From: Nocardioides lianchengensis
GTDB lineage: Bacteria > Actinomycetota > Actinomycetes > Propionibacteriales > Nocardioidaceae
DNA length: 56,295 nt
Reading direction: 5' to 3'
Assembly (NCBI RefSeq): GCF_900101465.1
Contig: NZ_FMZM01000009.1
Coordinates: 66,358 to 122,652, forward strand
Shown here: piece after piece, positions 23,952 to 32,680 of the stretch
Layout: each line of letters begins with the position of its first letter
Position numbering within the stretch: position 1 is the stretch's first letter
Notes under the pieces: generated by a model
What the model was told of the DNA's origin: nothing
The model's database searches: none
What the model saw: only the letters and a program-made list of their open reading frames with translations
Position numbers and translations under genes: made by a program

Positions 23952-25025
23952 CTAGATGTCGAGCGTGCAGTCGCCGACGGCGGCGGTGACGCAGGTCTGC
24001 ACCTGCTCGTTGGGCTGGCCGAACTCGTCGCCGTTGCGCAGGTCGCGCACCGTGCCGGAGACGAGGGTGACCGTGCAGGTGTGGCAGATGCCCATCCGGC
24101 AGCCGTAGGGCATGCCGACACCGGCCTCCTCGCCGGCCTCCAGGACCGTGGTGGCCCCGTCGACCTCGACGCTCTTGTTGGAGTTGCGGAAGGTGAGGGT
24201 GCCGCCCTCCCCGCCCTCGCCGCCGAGCTGGAGGGAGAACCGCTCGAGGTGCAGCCGCTCCTCCAGCCCCGCTCCCTCCCAGTGCTCGGTGATCGCGTCG
24301 AGCATCGGCCCGGGCCCGCAGGCCCAGGTGTCGCGGTCGGCCCAATCGTCGCAGAACGCCTCGATCTCGCCGAGGTCGAGCATCCCGTCGGTGTCGGTGT
24401 GCAGGCGGTGCACGGTCAGCCCCTCGTGCTGCTCCTCGAGCCGGGTCAGCTCGTCGCGGAAGATCATCCGGTCGGGCGTGGGCGAGGAGTAGTGCAGGAC
24501 GACGTCGGGCATCGTGCCGCGCCGGTCGAGGGTGCGCAGCATCGCCATCACCGGCGTGATCCCGCTCCCGCCGACCAGGAACAGCAGCCTCGGCGGCGGC
24601 GGGTCGGGCAGCACGAAGTCGCCCTCGGGGAGGGCCAGCCGGACGATGGTCCCCGGTTCGAGCCCCTTCACGAGGTGCGCCGAGAGCAGCCCCTCGGGCA
24701 TCGCGCGCACGGTGATCGCGATAGTCCGCCCGGAGCGCTTCGGCGGTGAGCTCACGGAGTACGAGCGCCACTGGAACCTGCCGTCGACCTGGACGCCGAT
24801 CCCGACGTACTGCCCGGGGCGGTGGTCGTAGCGCCACCCCCAGCCCGGCCGGATCACCAGCGTCGCGGCGTCGTCGGTCTCCGGAACGACCTTCTCGACC
24901 CGACCGCGCAGCTCGCGGCTGGTCCACAAGGGGTTGAGGAGGCGGAGGTAGTCGTCGGGGTCCAACGGCGTCGTCAGCTTGGACCCGAGGCCCCGGACGC
25001 GGTCCCACGGAACGGTGCTGGCCAT
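23952..25025 (-). CDS. Flavin/2Fe-2S oxidoreductase, electron donor to the desaturase
   Basis: From the ATG at 25025 this is a 357-residue protein with a ferredoxin-reductase FAD domain (RSYSVSSPP), an NAD(P) domain (LVGGSGITPVMAMLRTL, WACGPGPMLDA) and a C-terminal plant-type ferredoxin domain (YGCRMGICHTCTV...VQTCV, CX4CX2C plus a distal Cys). It moves electrons from NAD(P)H to the desaturase, as Rv3230c does for DesA3. A GTG at 25040 is in frame but lies inside the operator and promoter, so I reject it. The mRNA is probably leaderless. Confidence 0.9.
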   Translation of the reverse strand: MASTVPWDRVRGLGSKLTTPLDPDDYLRLLNPLWTSRELRGRVEKVVPETDDAATLVIRPGWGWRYDHRPGQYVGIGVQVDGRFQWRSYSVSSPPKRSGRTIAITVRAMPEGLLSAHLVKGLEPGTIVRLALPEGDFVLPDPPPPRLLFLVGGSGITPVMAMLRTLDRRGTMPDVVLHYSSPTPDRMIFRDELTRLEEQHEGLTVHRLHTDTDGMLDLGEIEAFCDDWADRDTWACGPGPMLDAITEHWEGAGLEERLHLERFSLQLGGEGGEGGTLTFRNSNKSVEVDGATTVLEAGEEAGVGMPYGCRMGICHTCTVTLVSGTVRDLRNGDEFGQPNEQVQTCVTAAVGDCTLDI

Positions 25026-25060
25026 CGGCTCAGTGAACACTTGTTCTCTGAATGCGTCAA
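25025..25060 (-). promoter_or_regulatory. Promoter with DesT/FabR-like operator for the desaturase operon
   Basis: On the minus strand TTGACG (25060-25055), a 17-base spacer and TTCACT (25037-25032) predict a start at 25025, the A of the ATG. AGTGAACACTTGTTCTCT (25032-25049, plus strand) overlaps the -10 and spacer; its arms GAACA/TGTTC are inverted. It closely resembles the AGTGAACGCTTGTTGACT site of the TetR regulator DesT, which senses acyl-CoA saturation. No TetR gene is seen nearby. Confidence 0.65.
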
Positions 25061-25096
25061 CGCCCCGGACGGGTGAGGCGCGCTGGTGTGCCGCCG

Positions 25097-25102
25097 TAGG
25101 CT
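25097..25102 (+). promoter_or_regulatory. TAGGCT -10 box, leaderless msrB start
   Basis: TAGGCT is followed by six bases (GGAGGC) and the ATG at 25109. The GGAGG is too close to the ATG for normal use, so a leaderless start is likely. Confidence 0.5.
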
Positions 25103-25108
25103 GGAGGC

Positions 25109-25513
25109 ATGGGTTATGACGTGGAGAAGACCGACGCCGAGTGGCGCGAGCAGCTCTCCCCCGACGAGTACGCCGTGCTGCGCCAGGCCGGCACCGAGCG
25201 CGCCTTCACCGGCGAGTACACCGACACCGAGACGACCGGCGTCTACCGCTGCAAGGCCTGCCAGACCAAGCTCTTCGAGTCGGACACCAAGTTCCACTCG
25301 GGCTGCGGCTGGCCGAGCTTCTACCAGCCGATCACCGACACGATCGAGTACATCGAGGACGTCTCGCACGGCATGAAGCGGGTGGAGGTCCGGTGCGCCA
25401 ACTGCGGCTCCCACTTGGGCCACGTCTTCCCCGACGGCTACGGCACGCCCACCGGCGACCGCTACTGCATCAACTCGATCAGCCTGACCCTGGAGCCGGT
25501 CGAGCCGGCCTGA
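25109..25513 (+). CDS. msrB: Peptide-methionine (R)-S-oxide reductase MsrB
   Basis: This 134-residue enzyme repairs oxidised methionine of the R form. It has both zinc Cys pairs (YRCKAC, Cys48/Cys51; VRCANC, Cys96/Cys99), [24 protein letters not shown] and the catalytic Cys120 in RYCINSISL. The length is normal for a stand-alone MsrB. It is divergent from the desaturase reductase and followed by a long inverted repeat. Confidence 0.96.
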   Translation: MGYDVEKTDAEWREQLSPDEYAVLRQAGTERAFTGEYTDTETTGVYRCKACQTKLFESDTKFHSGCGWPSFYQPITDTIEYIEDVSHGMKRVEVRCANCGSHLGHVFPDGYGTPTGDRYCINSISLTLEPVEPA

Positions 25514-25522
25514 TCCCGCCGG

Positions 25523-25634
25523 GGTCTCGATACGCTCGCTGGCGCTCGCGAGAGAGACCAACGAACTCCTCGACCGTAGGACCAACTCGTTGGTCGAGTA
25601 GCCCCGCGAGGAACGAGCGGGGCGTATCGAGACC
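25523..25634. repeat. Long inverted repeat between msrB and luxR (interspersed family)
   Basis: The ends GGTCTCGATACGC and GCGTATCGAGACC are inverted, with inner arms CCAACGAACTCCTCGACC and GGTCGAGTAGCCCCGC. The element fills the gap between two convergent genes, where it could terminate transcription both ways. Confidence 0.8.
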
Positions 25635-26759
25635 TCACGCGTACCAGCCGGACGGGCTGAGCTCCGAGCCCATCCGCGGGACGTACTGGTCGAAGTAGAT
25701 CCGCGAGATCAGTTCGCGGCGACTGCGGACGTCGGCCTTGTCGAAGACCGACTTCAGGTGGTCCTGGACGGTGTACGTCGAGACGTGCAGCGTCGCCGCG
25801 ATCTCCTTGGTGTCGACACCCTGCAGCACCAGCTGCGTGACGTCGCGCTCGCGCTGGGTGAGGTCGAAGGCGGCGACGACCAGGGCGACGATCTCGGGCG
25901 GCCGGGCCTCCTCGATCGTGACCACCACCTCCCCCTCCCGGTCGCCGGCTCCGCTCAGCGGTGACGCGTGCACGACCAGCCACATGCCGGACTCGCCGCG
26001 CACCCGCGCCCGCGGGGGTACGACGGACTCGCCCCGGGCGTAACGGCGGGCCGCGCCCACGACCGCACCCACGACGCTGGTCGGGTCGCACGAGCCGTCG
26101 CCGACCCGCAGCCCGCGGATCCGGTCCTCGGCCCCGGCGCTCATCTGCAGGACCCGGTCGTCGGTGCCGACGATGAGCACCACCGGGCCCTGCTGGGCCG
26201 GCGGCGAGGTCGTGGCCATCCGCGCCAGCAGTCCGCCGCGGACGCCCCGGGCGAACAGCTTTGACAGGGACGCGAGATAGGCGACGTCCTCGGCCGCGAA
26301 GGCGGTGTCGTCGCTGCCGCGGAAGAGCGCCATCGCTCCCCAGGCCCGTCCGTTCTCGCGGAAGAGCAGGCGCGCCTCGTCGCCGAACCCGAAGTGCGGG
26401 ACCATGAACGAGCTCATCCGGACCGAGCGCTCGATCTCGCCGTCGTGGGTGAGATGCACGCCGGCCGCGGGCCGCTCGGCCGCGGCGATCTCGTAGAACC
26501 CGGTCGGCTCGACCGCGCCGTACTCGATCAGCGCGAACTCCTGGTCGTGGCTGTCGACGTCGCGCAGGCCGCCGTACTTCCGCGCACTGGTCAGCAGGTG
26601 GGTCCCCGGGTCGTGGGTGGCCAGACAGGCGGCCTCCCACGGGACCGCACGGCGCACCGACTCGGCAGCCTCCTCCAGGAAGGTCTCCAGGTCCAGGCCG
26701 CCACGGGACAGCACCTCGACGTCCTGGCGGACGCGCTCGGCGGTCAGTCCTCGGGGCAT
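25635..26759 (-). CDS. LuxR-family regulator with N-terminal GAF-like domain
   Basis: From the ATG at 26759 this is 374 residues. The N-terminal half looks like a GAF sensor (WEAACLATHDPGTHLL, ALIEYGAVEPTGFY, WGAMALFRGSDDTAF), a middle part resembles PAS (GPVVLIVGTDDRVLQMSAGAE), and the C-terminus is a LuxR helix-turn-helix (FDLTQRERDVTQLVLQG; KEIAATLHVSTYTVQDHLKSVFDK). It is divergent from the RidA-like/FAD oxidoreductase frame and is probably its local regulator. A palindrome (26796-26809) lies between them. Confidence 0.88.
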   Translation of the reverse strand: MPRGLTAERVRQDVEVLSRGGLDLETFLEEAAESVRRAVPWEAACLATHDPGTHLLTSARKYGGLRDVDSHDQEFALIEYGAVEPTGFYEIAAAERPAAGVHLTHDGEIERSVRMSSFMVPHFGFGDEARLLFRENGRAWGAMALFRGSDDTAFAAEDVAYLASLSKLFARGVRGGLLARMATTSPPAQQGPVVLIVGTDDRVLQMSAGAEDRIRGLRVGDGSCDPTSVVGAVVGAARRYARGESVVPPRARVRGESGMWLVVHASPLSGAGDREGEVVVTIEEARPPEIVALVVAAFDLTQRERDVTQLVLQGVDTKEIAATLHVSTYTVQDHLKSVFDKADVRSRRELISRIYFDQYVPRMGSELSPSGWYA

Positions 26760-26795
26760 GACAGCAGTGTCGGCGCGACCGGCCCGCCCGCACAT

Positions 26796-26809
26796 CCCAG
26801 ATTTCTGGG
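26796..26809. promoter_or_regulatory. Palindrome CCCAGATTTCTGGG between luxR and oxidoreductase
   Basis: CCCAGA and TCTGGG are inverted around TT. The site is in the 137-base divergent region and is relatively AT-rich, as expected for an operator. It is the best candidate site for the LuxR regulator. Confidence 0.5.
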
Positions 26810-26896
26810 TGGGCTGGACCACCAGGCCCGTCGACCGGGAAGTCCCCGCCGGCACGGGATGGTCGGCGGGTCCCGGCCGGCCCGAGGCTTCTCGGC

Positions 26897-27298
26897 ATGA
26901 CGACGATCCCCCTCACCGGACCCGTGGACGACGCCGGCCGGCTGCTCCACGAGGACGACCTGGCCGCCCAGCTCGCGCTCTCGCTGGTCCGTCTCGAGGC
27001 CGCTCTCGACGAGCAGGGCCGCCGCCCGGCCGACCTGGCCGCGCTCCGCGTCCTGGCCGCCGACCCCGCCGGGGCCACCGGCGTCCTGGACGTGCTCGAC
27101 GAGCGGCTCCGCACGACCGGGGCCGACCCGGCGATCACCGTCGTCGCCCGCGACCTCCCCCTCCCGGGGATGCAGGTGGCCCTCGAGGCCGTGCTCCGGG
27201 AGACCTGTGGTCCAGACCACGCATCCAGCCGCCCGCCCCGGGCGTATCTGTCACGCCTGTCCCGGCTCCTGGGCCGGAAGTCGAACGAAGGAAACCTG
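26897..27298 (+). CDS. RidA-like protein, reading frame continuous with the next gene
   Basis: The first 134 codons look like a RidA/YjgF-type protein: ALSLVRLEAALDEQG, DLAALRVLAADPA, ITVVARDLPLPGMQVALEAVL, where the family has the enamine/imine deaminase core. There is no stop codon: the frame runs on through SRLSRLLGRKSNEGNL into the FAD oxidoreductase, whose own ATG at 27299 has the ribosome site GAAGGAAAC. It may be a natural fusion, or a gene whose stop was lost. The last 25 codons have the look of untranslated leader. Confidence 0.6.
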
Positions 27299-28669
27299 AT
27301 GACCATCACCACCCCCTCCTCCTCCGCCGCCACCCTGCGCGGGGCCTGCGAGGTCCACCTCCCCGGCGACCCCGGGTACGACGTCGCGCGACAGGCCTGG
27401 AACCTCGCCGCCGACCAGCGTCCTGCCGCCGTCGCCATCCCCACCTCGGTCGCCGAGGTCGCCTCGGTCGTCCGGGCCGCCGCCGCGGCCGGCCTCCGGG
27501 TCGCCCCGCAGAGCACCGGCCACGGCGCCTCGGCGCTGGCCGAGCAGGACCTCTCCGAGGTCGTCGTCGTCCGTCTCTCGTCGCTGACCGGTGTGAGCAT
27601 CGACGCCGCGGCGCGGACCGCGTCGGTCGTGGGCGGCACGCTGTGGCAGGACGTCGTGGCCGCGGCGGCGCCGTACGGCCTGACGGCGCTGCACGGCAGC
27701 GCCCCCGACGTCGCCGTCGCCGGCTACGCCCTCTCGGGCGGGCTCTCGTTCTACGGGCGCACGCACGGCGTCGCCGCCAACTCGGTCCGGGCGGTCGACG
27801 TCGTCACCGCGGACGGCGCGCTCGTGCACGCCGACGCCACGGAGCACGCCGACCTCTACTGGGCCGTCCGCGGCGGGGGCGGCAACCTCGGCGTGGTGGT
27901 CGGGCTCGAGCTCGACCTGCTCCCCTACGCCGACGTGTACGCCGGCATGCTGCTCTGGGACCGCGAGCGGGCTCCCGAGGTGGTCCGCGCCTGGGCCGCC
28001 TGGTCCCGCGAGGCGCCGGAGTCGGCCACGACCAGCCTGCGGGTGATGAGCTTCCCTCCGCTGCCGGAGCTGCCGCCGTTCCTCAGCGGCCGCGACCTGG
28101 TCATCGTCGACGGCGCGGTGCTGGAGGACGACGACCGGGCCGCCGAGGTGCTGGCGCCGCTGCGCGCGCTCGCGCCCGAGATGGACACCTTCGGCCGGAT
28201 CCCGTCGTCGGCGCTCCTGCAGGTCCACCTGGATCCCCCCGCCCCGACCCCCGCGGTCTCCGACCACCGCGTGCTCGGGGAGCTGACCGACGCCGCGGTC
28301 GACGCCTTCCTCGGCCAGGTCGGACCAGGGACGGCCAGCGGGCTGATGTTCGCCGAGCTGCGGCACCTCGGTGGCGCCTTCGCGCGACCGGTCGCGGGCG
28401 GCGGTGCGGTGTCGCACGTGCCCGGTGAGTACGCCCTGTTCTGCGTCGCGGTCGCCCCGTTCCCCGAGGCCGCGGTCGCCGGCCGGGCCGCCGCCCGCGG
28501 CGTGGTCGCGGCGATGGCGCCCTGGTCGACGGCCAGCCTGGTGCCGACCTTCGCCGAGAGCCGGGTCGACACGAGCGCGTTCTACGACGGCGAGGACTGG
28601 GTGCGTCTCGCGCAGCTGCGCGAGCAGCTCGACCCGACCGGCGTGATGGTCGCCAACCACCCGGTCTGA
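27299..28669 (+). CDS. FAD-binding oxidoreductase (berberine-bridge type)
   Basis: This 456-residue flavoprotein has the PCMH FAD domain: AVAIPTSVAEVASVVRAA, VAPQSTGHGASALA (His for covalent flavin), ASVVGGTLWQDV, and YALSGGLSFYGRTHGVAANSV, then VRGGGGNLGVV and the C-terminal BBE part LREQLDPTGVMVANHPV. The Cys of bicovalent members is missing (GSAPDVAVAG), so attachment is probably through His only. It oxidises an unknown alcohol, sugar or phenolic substrate. Its ATG has GAAGGAAACCTG before it, but the frame is also open back to 26897. Confidence 0.88.
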   Translation: MTITTPSSSAATLRGACEVHLPGDPGYDVARQAWNLAADQRPAAVAIPTSVAEVASVVRAAAAAGLRVAPQSTGHGASALAEQDLSEVVVVRLSSLTGVSIDAAARTASVVGGTLWQDVVAAAAPYGLTALHGSAPDVAVAGYALSGGLSFYGRTHGVAANSVRAVDVVTADGALVHADATEHADLYWAVRGGGGNLGVVVGLELDLLPYADVYAGMLLWDRERAPEVVRAWAAWSREAPESATTSLRVMSFPPLPELPPFLSGRDLVIVDGAVLEDDDRAAEVLAPLRALAPEMDTFGRIPSSALLQVHLDPPAPTPAVSDHRVLGELTDAAVDAFLGQVGPGTASGLMFAELRHLGGAFARPVAGGGAVSHVPGEYALFCVAVAPFPEAAVAGRAAARGVVAAMAPWSTASLVPTFAESRVDTSAFYDGEDWVRLAQLREQLDPTGVMVANHPV

Positions 28670-28673
28670 ACCC

Positions 28674-28720
28674 CTGACCGGCCGGGCCCGGCTGTCCCCC
28701 CCCTTCCGGGACCCGGTCAG
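28674..28720. terminator. Hairpin between convergent oxidoreductase and lipoprotein genes
   Basis: CTGACCGG and CCGGTCAG pair around a 31-base loop with further GC pairing and a C8-T2 run. It includes the lipoprotein stop codon. It may terminate transcription from either side. Confidence 0.4.
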
Positions 28721-29358
28721 GCGTCGACGAGGAGTGCGGTGACCAGCACGACACCCGCGCCGTACTCCTCGTCGGCCCACTCCTGGAGTGAGCCGTCGTC
28801 GTACATCACCTCGACGGTGACCTGCCCCTCGCCCACGTAGGCGCCCTGGGCGCCGGGCAGCTGCTCCACCTCGGTGCGGATGCCCTCCAGCTCCCCCGCG
28901 GAGTAGTCCTGCTCGGGGGTCGGGGTCGCGCTCGGCTCCAGCGGGGCCGGGTCGTAGAGCGGGCCGGGGACGGCGTCGGTGACCTCGAAGGCCGTGCCGT
29001 CCCAGCTGCCGGTGACGGAGTAGGTCCCCCAGCGGGTGCCGTCCTGCTCCTCGAACATCTCCTGCCCGTGCGTCGTCCAGTCCCAGTTGGTGATCGCGGG
29101 GCCGCCGCACTGCGGCGGGTACGACTCCGCCACCGGGCCGAGGCACAGCTCCGGCGTCCCGGTGTCCATCACCGTCGCCAGGTTGGCGGTGCGGACCGCA
29201 CCGGCCGGCAGCGGAGCCTCGGACGGGACGGCGGACGCGTCGCTCGTCGAGCCACCGGAGGCGCCCGGGTCGGCGACGGTGTCGTCCCCGTCGGAGCCGC
29301 AGGCAGTCAGTCCGGTCAGGGTCAGCAGCAGGGCGGCCAGGGCCACGAAGATCCTCAT
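28717..29358 (-). CDS. Lipoprotein of unknown function
   Basis: This 213-residue protein has a lipobox signal peptide (LLLTLTGLTAC, lipidated Cys20) and then a Gly/Ser/Asp-rich linker. The body has three more Cys (ELCLGP, PQCGGP) and an acidic C-terminus with VEVMYDDGSLQEWADEEYGAG. It is anchored to the outer face of the membrane. I see no domain I can name. It lies between the FAD oxidoreductase and hemQ, next to an interspersed repeat. Confidence 0.8.
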   Translation of the reverse strand: MRIFVALAALLLTLTGLTACGSDGDDTVADPGASGGSTSDASAVPSEAPLPAGAVRTANLATVMDTGTPELCLGPVAESYPPQCGGPAITNWDWTTHGQEMFEEQDGTRWGTYSVTGSWDGTAFEVTDAVPGPLYDPAPLEPSATPTPEQDYSAGELEGIRTEVEQLPGAQGAYVGEGQVTVEVMYDDGSLQEWADEEYGAGVVLVTALLVDA

Positions 29359-29414
29359 GCGCCTCGGACGGGCTCCGGCGATGGAAGGTTCCGTGGAAAC
29401 GGTGCTGGTCCCCT

Positions 29415-29473
29415 GGTCTCGACACGCACCTTCTGACTTCGCAAGCTCAGTCAGAGCGCTCGCTCGACCACCG
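29415..29473. repeat. Interspersed palindromic repeat downstream of hemQ
   Basis: GGTCTCGACACGC...GCTCGCTCGACCACCG lies between the start of the lipoprotein gene and the hemQ stop. Its inner part TGACTTCGCAAGCTCAGTCA forms a short hairpin. Confidence 0.65.
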
Positions 29474-29499
29474 ACGACGGGTCCGCTGGCGCGTCCCCG

Positions 29500-30201
29500 T
29501 CAGGGCAGCAGGTGGACCAGGTCGGCGATGGGGGTGAGGGCGCCGGTGTAGAACGGCACCTCCTCGCGGACGTGCCGGCGGGCCTCGGAGCCGCGCAGGT
29601 GCCGCATCAGGTCGACGATGCGGTAGAGCTCGTCGGCCTCGAAGGCCAGGATCCACTCGTAGTCGCCGAGCGAGAAGCTGGCCACGGTGTTGGCGCGGAC
29701 GTCGGCGTAGTCGCGGGCCATCTTGCCGTGGTCGGCGAGCATCCGGCGGCGGTCGGCGTCCTCAAGGAGGTACCACTCGTAGGAACGGACGAACGGGTAG
29801 ACGCTGACGTGCCGCTTCGGCTCCTCGTCGCTGAGGAAGGCCGGGACGTGGCTCTTGTTGAACTCCGCCGGCCGGTGCAGCGCCATCTGGGACCAGACGG
29901 GCGCGAGCCGGCGGCCGAACGCCGTACGACGGAACCGGTGGTAGGCCGCCTGCAGCTCCTCCGAGGTCGTCGCGTGCACCCAGATCATCACATCGGCGTC
30001 GGCGCGCAGGCCGCTCACGTCGTAGGTGCCGCGGACGACGACGTCGGCCTCGGCGAGCTCGGCGTACAGCTTCTCGACCTCGGCGGCCTCGGCGGCCCGG
30101 TCGGCGTCCTCCCCCAGCACGGAGTCGAGCCGGAAGACCGACCACATCGTGTAGCGGATGGAGGCGTTGATCTCCTTGACCCGGGCGGCGTTCGACGTCA
30201 T
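29500..30201 (-). CDS. hemQ: Coproheme decarboxylase HemQ (chlorite dismutase family)
   Basis: From the ATG at 30201 this is 233 residues, normal for actinobacterial HemQ. Motifs are [32 protein letters not shown] [44 protein letters not shown] and [14 protein letters not shown]. HemQ turns Fe-coproporphyrin III into haem b in the last step of the coproporphyrin-dependent pathway. CAGAAT (30208-30213) lies 6 bases upstream as a possible leaderless -10. It is unlinked here from cgoX (34287) and hemE (42988), though all share the strand. Confidence 0.93.
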   Translation of the reverse strand: MTSNAARVKEINASIRYTMWSVFRLDSVLGEDADRAAEAAEVEKLYAELAEADVVVRGTYDVSGLRADADVMIWVHATTSEELQAAYHRFRRTAFGRRLAPVWSQMALHRPAEFNKSHVPAFLSDEEPKRHVSVYPFVRSYEWYLLEDADRRRMLADHGKMARDYADVRANTVASFSLGDYEWILAFEADELYRIVDLMRHLRGSEARRHVREEVPFYTGALTPIADLVHLLP

Positions 30202-30207
30202 GGCCCC

Positions 30208-30213
30208 ATTCTG
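30208..30213 (-). promoter_or_regulatory. CAGAAT possible -10 box of hemQ
   Basis: CAGAAT on the minus strand is followed by six bases and the ATG at 30201. It fits the leaderless pattern less well than the TANNNT boxes. Confidence 0.35.
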
Positions 30214-30307
30214 CCCCGCCCCTCCCGCCCGACCGGAGCGGGCACGGATGATCGGGACGTAGGTCCCGCGGATCGGTGACGCTGGTCCGGACAGAGAGGA
30301 GGCGGCC

Positions 30308-31198
30308 GTGATCGCCGAGCTGAACCGGGTCGTCGCGGTGGTCGAGGAGCACCTCACGACGGACACCGGCGACCTGGACGTCGCCGTGCTCGCCCGGGAC
30401 CTCGCGACCACCGAGCACCACCTGCGCCGGATGTTCTCGGCCCTGGCCGGGATGCCGCTGTCGGAGTACGTCCGCCGGCGCCGGATGACGGTCGCCGCGG
30501 GCGCCGTCGTGGCCGGGAGCGAGGACCTGCTGACGATCGCGGTGCGGCACGGGTACGGCTCGACCGAGGCGTTCGGCCGGGCGTTCCGCTCGGTGCACGG
30601 CGCCGGTCCGTCCGACGTACGACGTGACGGCGGGCCCCTCCGCACACAACCACGGCTCGGGTTCGCCCTGAGCGTCGAAGGGAGCACCCCCATGGACACC
30701 CGCATCGTCGAGTCCGACGCGTTCCGGCTGGTCGGCCGGGCCGCGCGCGTGCCGCTGGTCCACGCCGGCGTCAACCCCGCCATCCAGGCGTTCGTCGGCA
30801 GCATCACGGCCGAGGAGCACGTCCGACTGCAGGAGCTGTCCGACCGCGAGCCCGCGGGGTTGCTGGCGGTCAGCGACGACCTCGACCCGGACCGGACCGA
30901 GGGGTCGCAGCTGACCTACCTGCACGGTGTCGCCCGCGACGGCGAGGTCCCGGACGACCTCGACGCGATCGAGGTCGCCGCCGGGACCTGGGCGGTCTTC
31001 CGGACCAGCGGGCCCTACCCCGCGGCGCTGCAGGAGACCTGGGCCGCGACCGCGACCAGCTGGTTCCCGTCGAACCCCTGGCGGCTGCGTCCCGGGCCGG
31101 AGGTGGTGGCGGTGCTGGAGCGCGCCGACGACTTCAGCACCGCCACGACCGAGCTGTGGCTGCCCGTGGAGTCCGCTCAGCGCACGCGGACCGTGTAG
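30308..31198 (+). CDS. AraC-family regulator with GyrI-like effector domain
   Basis: This 296-residue protein has an N-terminal AraC helix-turn-helix pair ([65 protein letters not shown], to about residue 105) and a C-terminal GyrI/Rob-type ligand domain ([39 protein letters not shown]). Such proteins sense small amphipathic compounds and activate efflux or stress genes. The GTG at 30308 follows GAGAGGAGG. Its 3' end overlaps the convergent HtaA-like gene by 22 bases. Confidence 0.9.
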   Translation: MIAELNRVVAVVEEHLTTDTGDLDVAVLARDLATTEHHLRRMFSALAGMPLSEYVRRRRMTVAAGAVVAGSEDLLTIAVRHGYGSTEAFGRAFRSVHGAGPSDVRRDGGPLRTQPRLGFALSVEGSTPMDTRIVESDAFRLVGRAARVPLVHAGVNPAIQAFVGSITAEEHVRLQELSDREPAGLLAVSDDLDPDRTEGSQLTYLHGVARDGEVPDDLDAIEVAAGTWAVFRTSGPYPAALQETWAATATSWFPSNPWRLRPGPEVVAVLERADDFSTATTELWLPVESAQRTRTV

Positions 31199-32658
31199 CC
31201 CTTCGCCGCGGACGCGTGCGTCGCGGAGCCGGCGTACGTCACGGCGACCTTCCACTTCCCCTTCGCCAGCTTCGGGAGGCGGACCGTCGCCCGGCCGCGC
31301 GCCAGCGTGGCCCTGACCGTCTTGCGGGCCTTCCCGGACACGAGCTTCAGCGTGACCCGGCCGCTCGCGGCGGCGGGCGTCGCCGACGCGACGGTGACCA
31401 GCAGCTGGCCGCGCTTGCGGCGGGTCGGCTTGGTGGTGACCTTCAGCCGGGGCTTGGCGACGCCCGCCTTGGCGACGGTCAGCGCGCCGGCCGACGAGGT
31501 GGCGAGCAGCCGATCGTCGCCGGCGTACGACGCCGTCAGCGCGTAGCGGCCCGGGCGCAGGGTGGCGGGCAGCGCGAAGGTCGCGCGACCACCCGCGACC
31601 GGCGCGGTCAGGGCACCGCCCACTCCGGTCAGGGCGACGGTGCCGGTCGCGGTCGCGGGCGTGACCGCGACGGTGACGCGGCTCGCGCGGCCGTACGCCG
31701 TGGCCGGGGCCGAGACGCCGAGCGTCGACGCGGCCCGCGGCGCCTCCTCGTGGGGGCCCGGGGTGGTGTCGACGGTCAGCGGGAGCGCCAGCTTGTTCTT
31801 GTCGACCGACCCCCCGGAGGAGTACCAGTACGCGCCCTGGCCGGTCAGCTGCTGGAAGTTCGCGAAGCTGGTCGGGAACGAGCCCCACCAGTCACCGGTG
31901 CGGACCTGCTGGACGCCCTGGGCGGGCGCGTCGTACACGACCTCGCGGTAGGCCGGCGTGGCGACCAGGCCCTCGGCCGTCACGTCGACGCCGGACAGCG
32001 TGGCCAGGGTGACCTGGGTGTCGGGCAGCTGGACCCACTGCGACATGTCGTCCATGTCGGTGCCGTAGCCGCCCAGCGTCGCGGTCACCGTGCCGACGCC
32101 GTCCTCGACGGTCAGGGTCGGGTCGCTGACGTAGAAGAACGTGTAGCCGGAGTAGTAGACGACCGTGAAGTCGCCGTCCCAGCTGATGTCGGCGGAGTCC
32201 GCCTCGGCGTCGAGCGTGCCCGTGCCGTTGTCGATCACGACCTGGTGCTCGGAGAACTTGGTGCTGCTCGAGTACGGCGCAAGGCTCACGCCGTCCTTGT
32301 CGGTCTTCGTCCCGGCCCAGGTCGCCGGGGCGTAGCCGCCGTCGGCCCGCAGCTTCTCGATGTGGACGTTGCCCAGCCGGGGCTTCCAGCCGGCGGCCTG
32401 GCCGCCCGCCCAGGTGGTGCCCTCGTTGGCGTTCGACAGCAGCTGGGAGGACCCGGGGTTCCCGAGCTTGCCGGCCGAGAACAGGTTGAACGTGCCCGGG
32501 GCCGCGCCGCGGTTGTTGGACTCGTGGTTGAAGCCCCACCGGAACTGCACGCCTGAGACGGAGACCTCCGCCGCCTGGGCCGGTGTGGCGGTGACGGACA
32601 GGGCGGCGGTGGCGGCCACCAGCGCGGTGAGCGCGGCGGCCGTACGGGTGGGACGCAT
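31177..32658 (-). CDS. Secreted HtaA-like haem/iron-uptake protein with Ig-like repeats
   Basis: This 493-residue exported protein has a signal peptide (AALSVTATPAQA/AEVS). Residues about 30-275 resemble an HtaA-type haem-binding domain: VQFRWGFNHESNN, DGDFTVVYYSGYTFFYVSDPTLTV, GTVTATLGGYGTDMD. Residues about 300-390 and 395-493 are Ig-like repeats (RYALTASYAGDDRLLAT; KWKVAVTYAGSATHASA) that suggest wall contact. An IdeR/DtxR iron box lies just upstream (32681-32699), so expression in iron starvation is likely. The ATG at 32658 has GGAGG. No haem ABC transporter is in the window. The HtaA assignment is moderate. Confidence 0.65.
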   Translation of the reverse strand: MRPTRTAAALTALVAATAALSVTATPAQAAEVSVSGVQFRWGFNHESNNRGAAPGTFNLFSAGKLGNPGSSQLLSNANEGTTWAGGQAAGWKPRLGNVHIEKLRADGGYAPATWAGTKTDKDGVSLAPYSSSTKFSEHQVVIDNGTGTLDAEADSADISWDGDFTVVYYSGYTFFYVSDPTLTVEDGVGTVTATLGGYGTDMDDMSQWVQLPDTQVTLATLSGVDVTAEGLVATPAYREVVYDAPAQGVQQVRTGDWWGSFPTSFANFQQLTGQGAYWYSSGGSVDKNKLALPLTVDTTPGPHEEAPRAASTLGVSAPATAYGRASRVTVAVTPATATGTVALTGVGGALTAPVAGGRATFALPATLRPGRYALTASYAGDDRLLATSSAGALTVAKAGVAKPRLKVTTKPTRRKRGQLLVTVASATPAAASGRVTLKLVSGKARKTVRATLARGRATVRLPKLAKGKWKVAVTYAGSATHASAAKGYTVRVR

Positions 32659-32680
32659 GGATCCTCCGAGGACGGACGAG

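Noticed and set aside
25026..25040. GTG at 25040 as start of the desaturase reductase
   Set aside because: It lies inside the operator and -10 box; the predicted transcript begins at the ATG at 25025.
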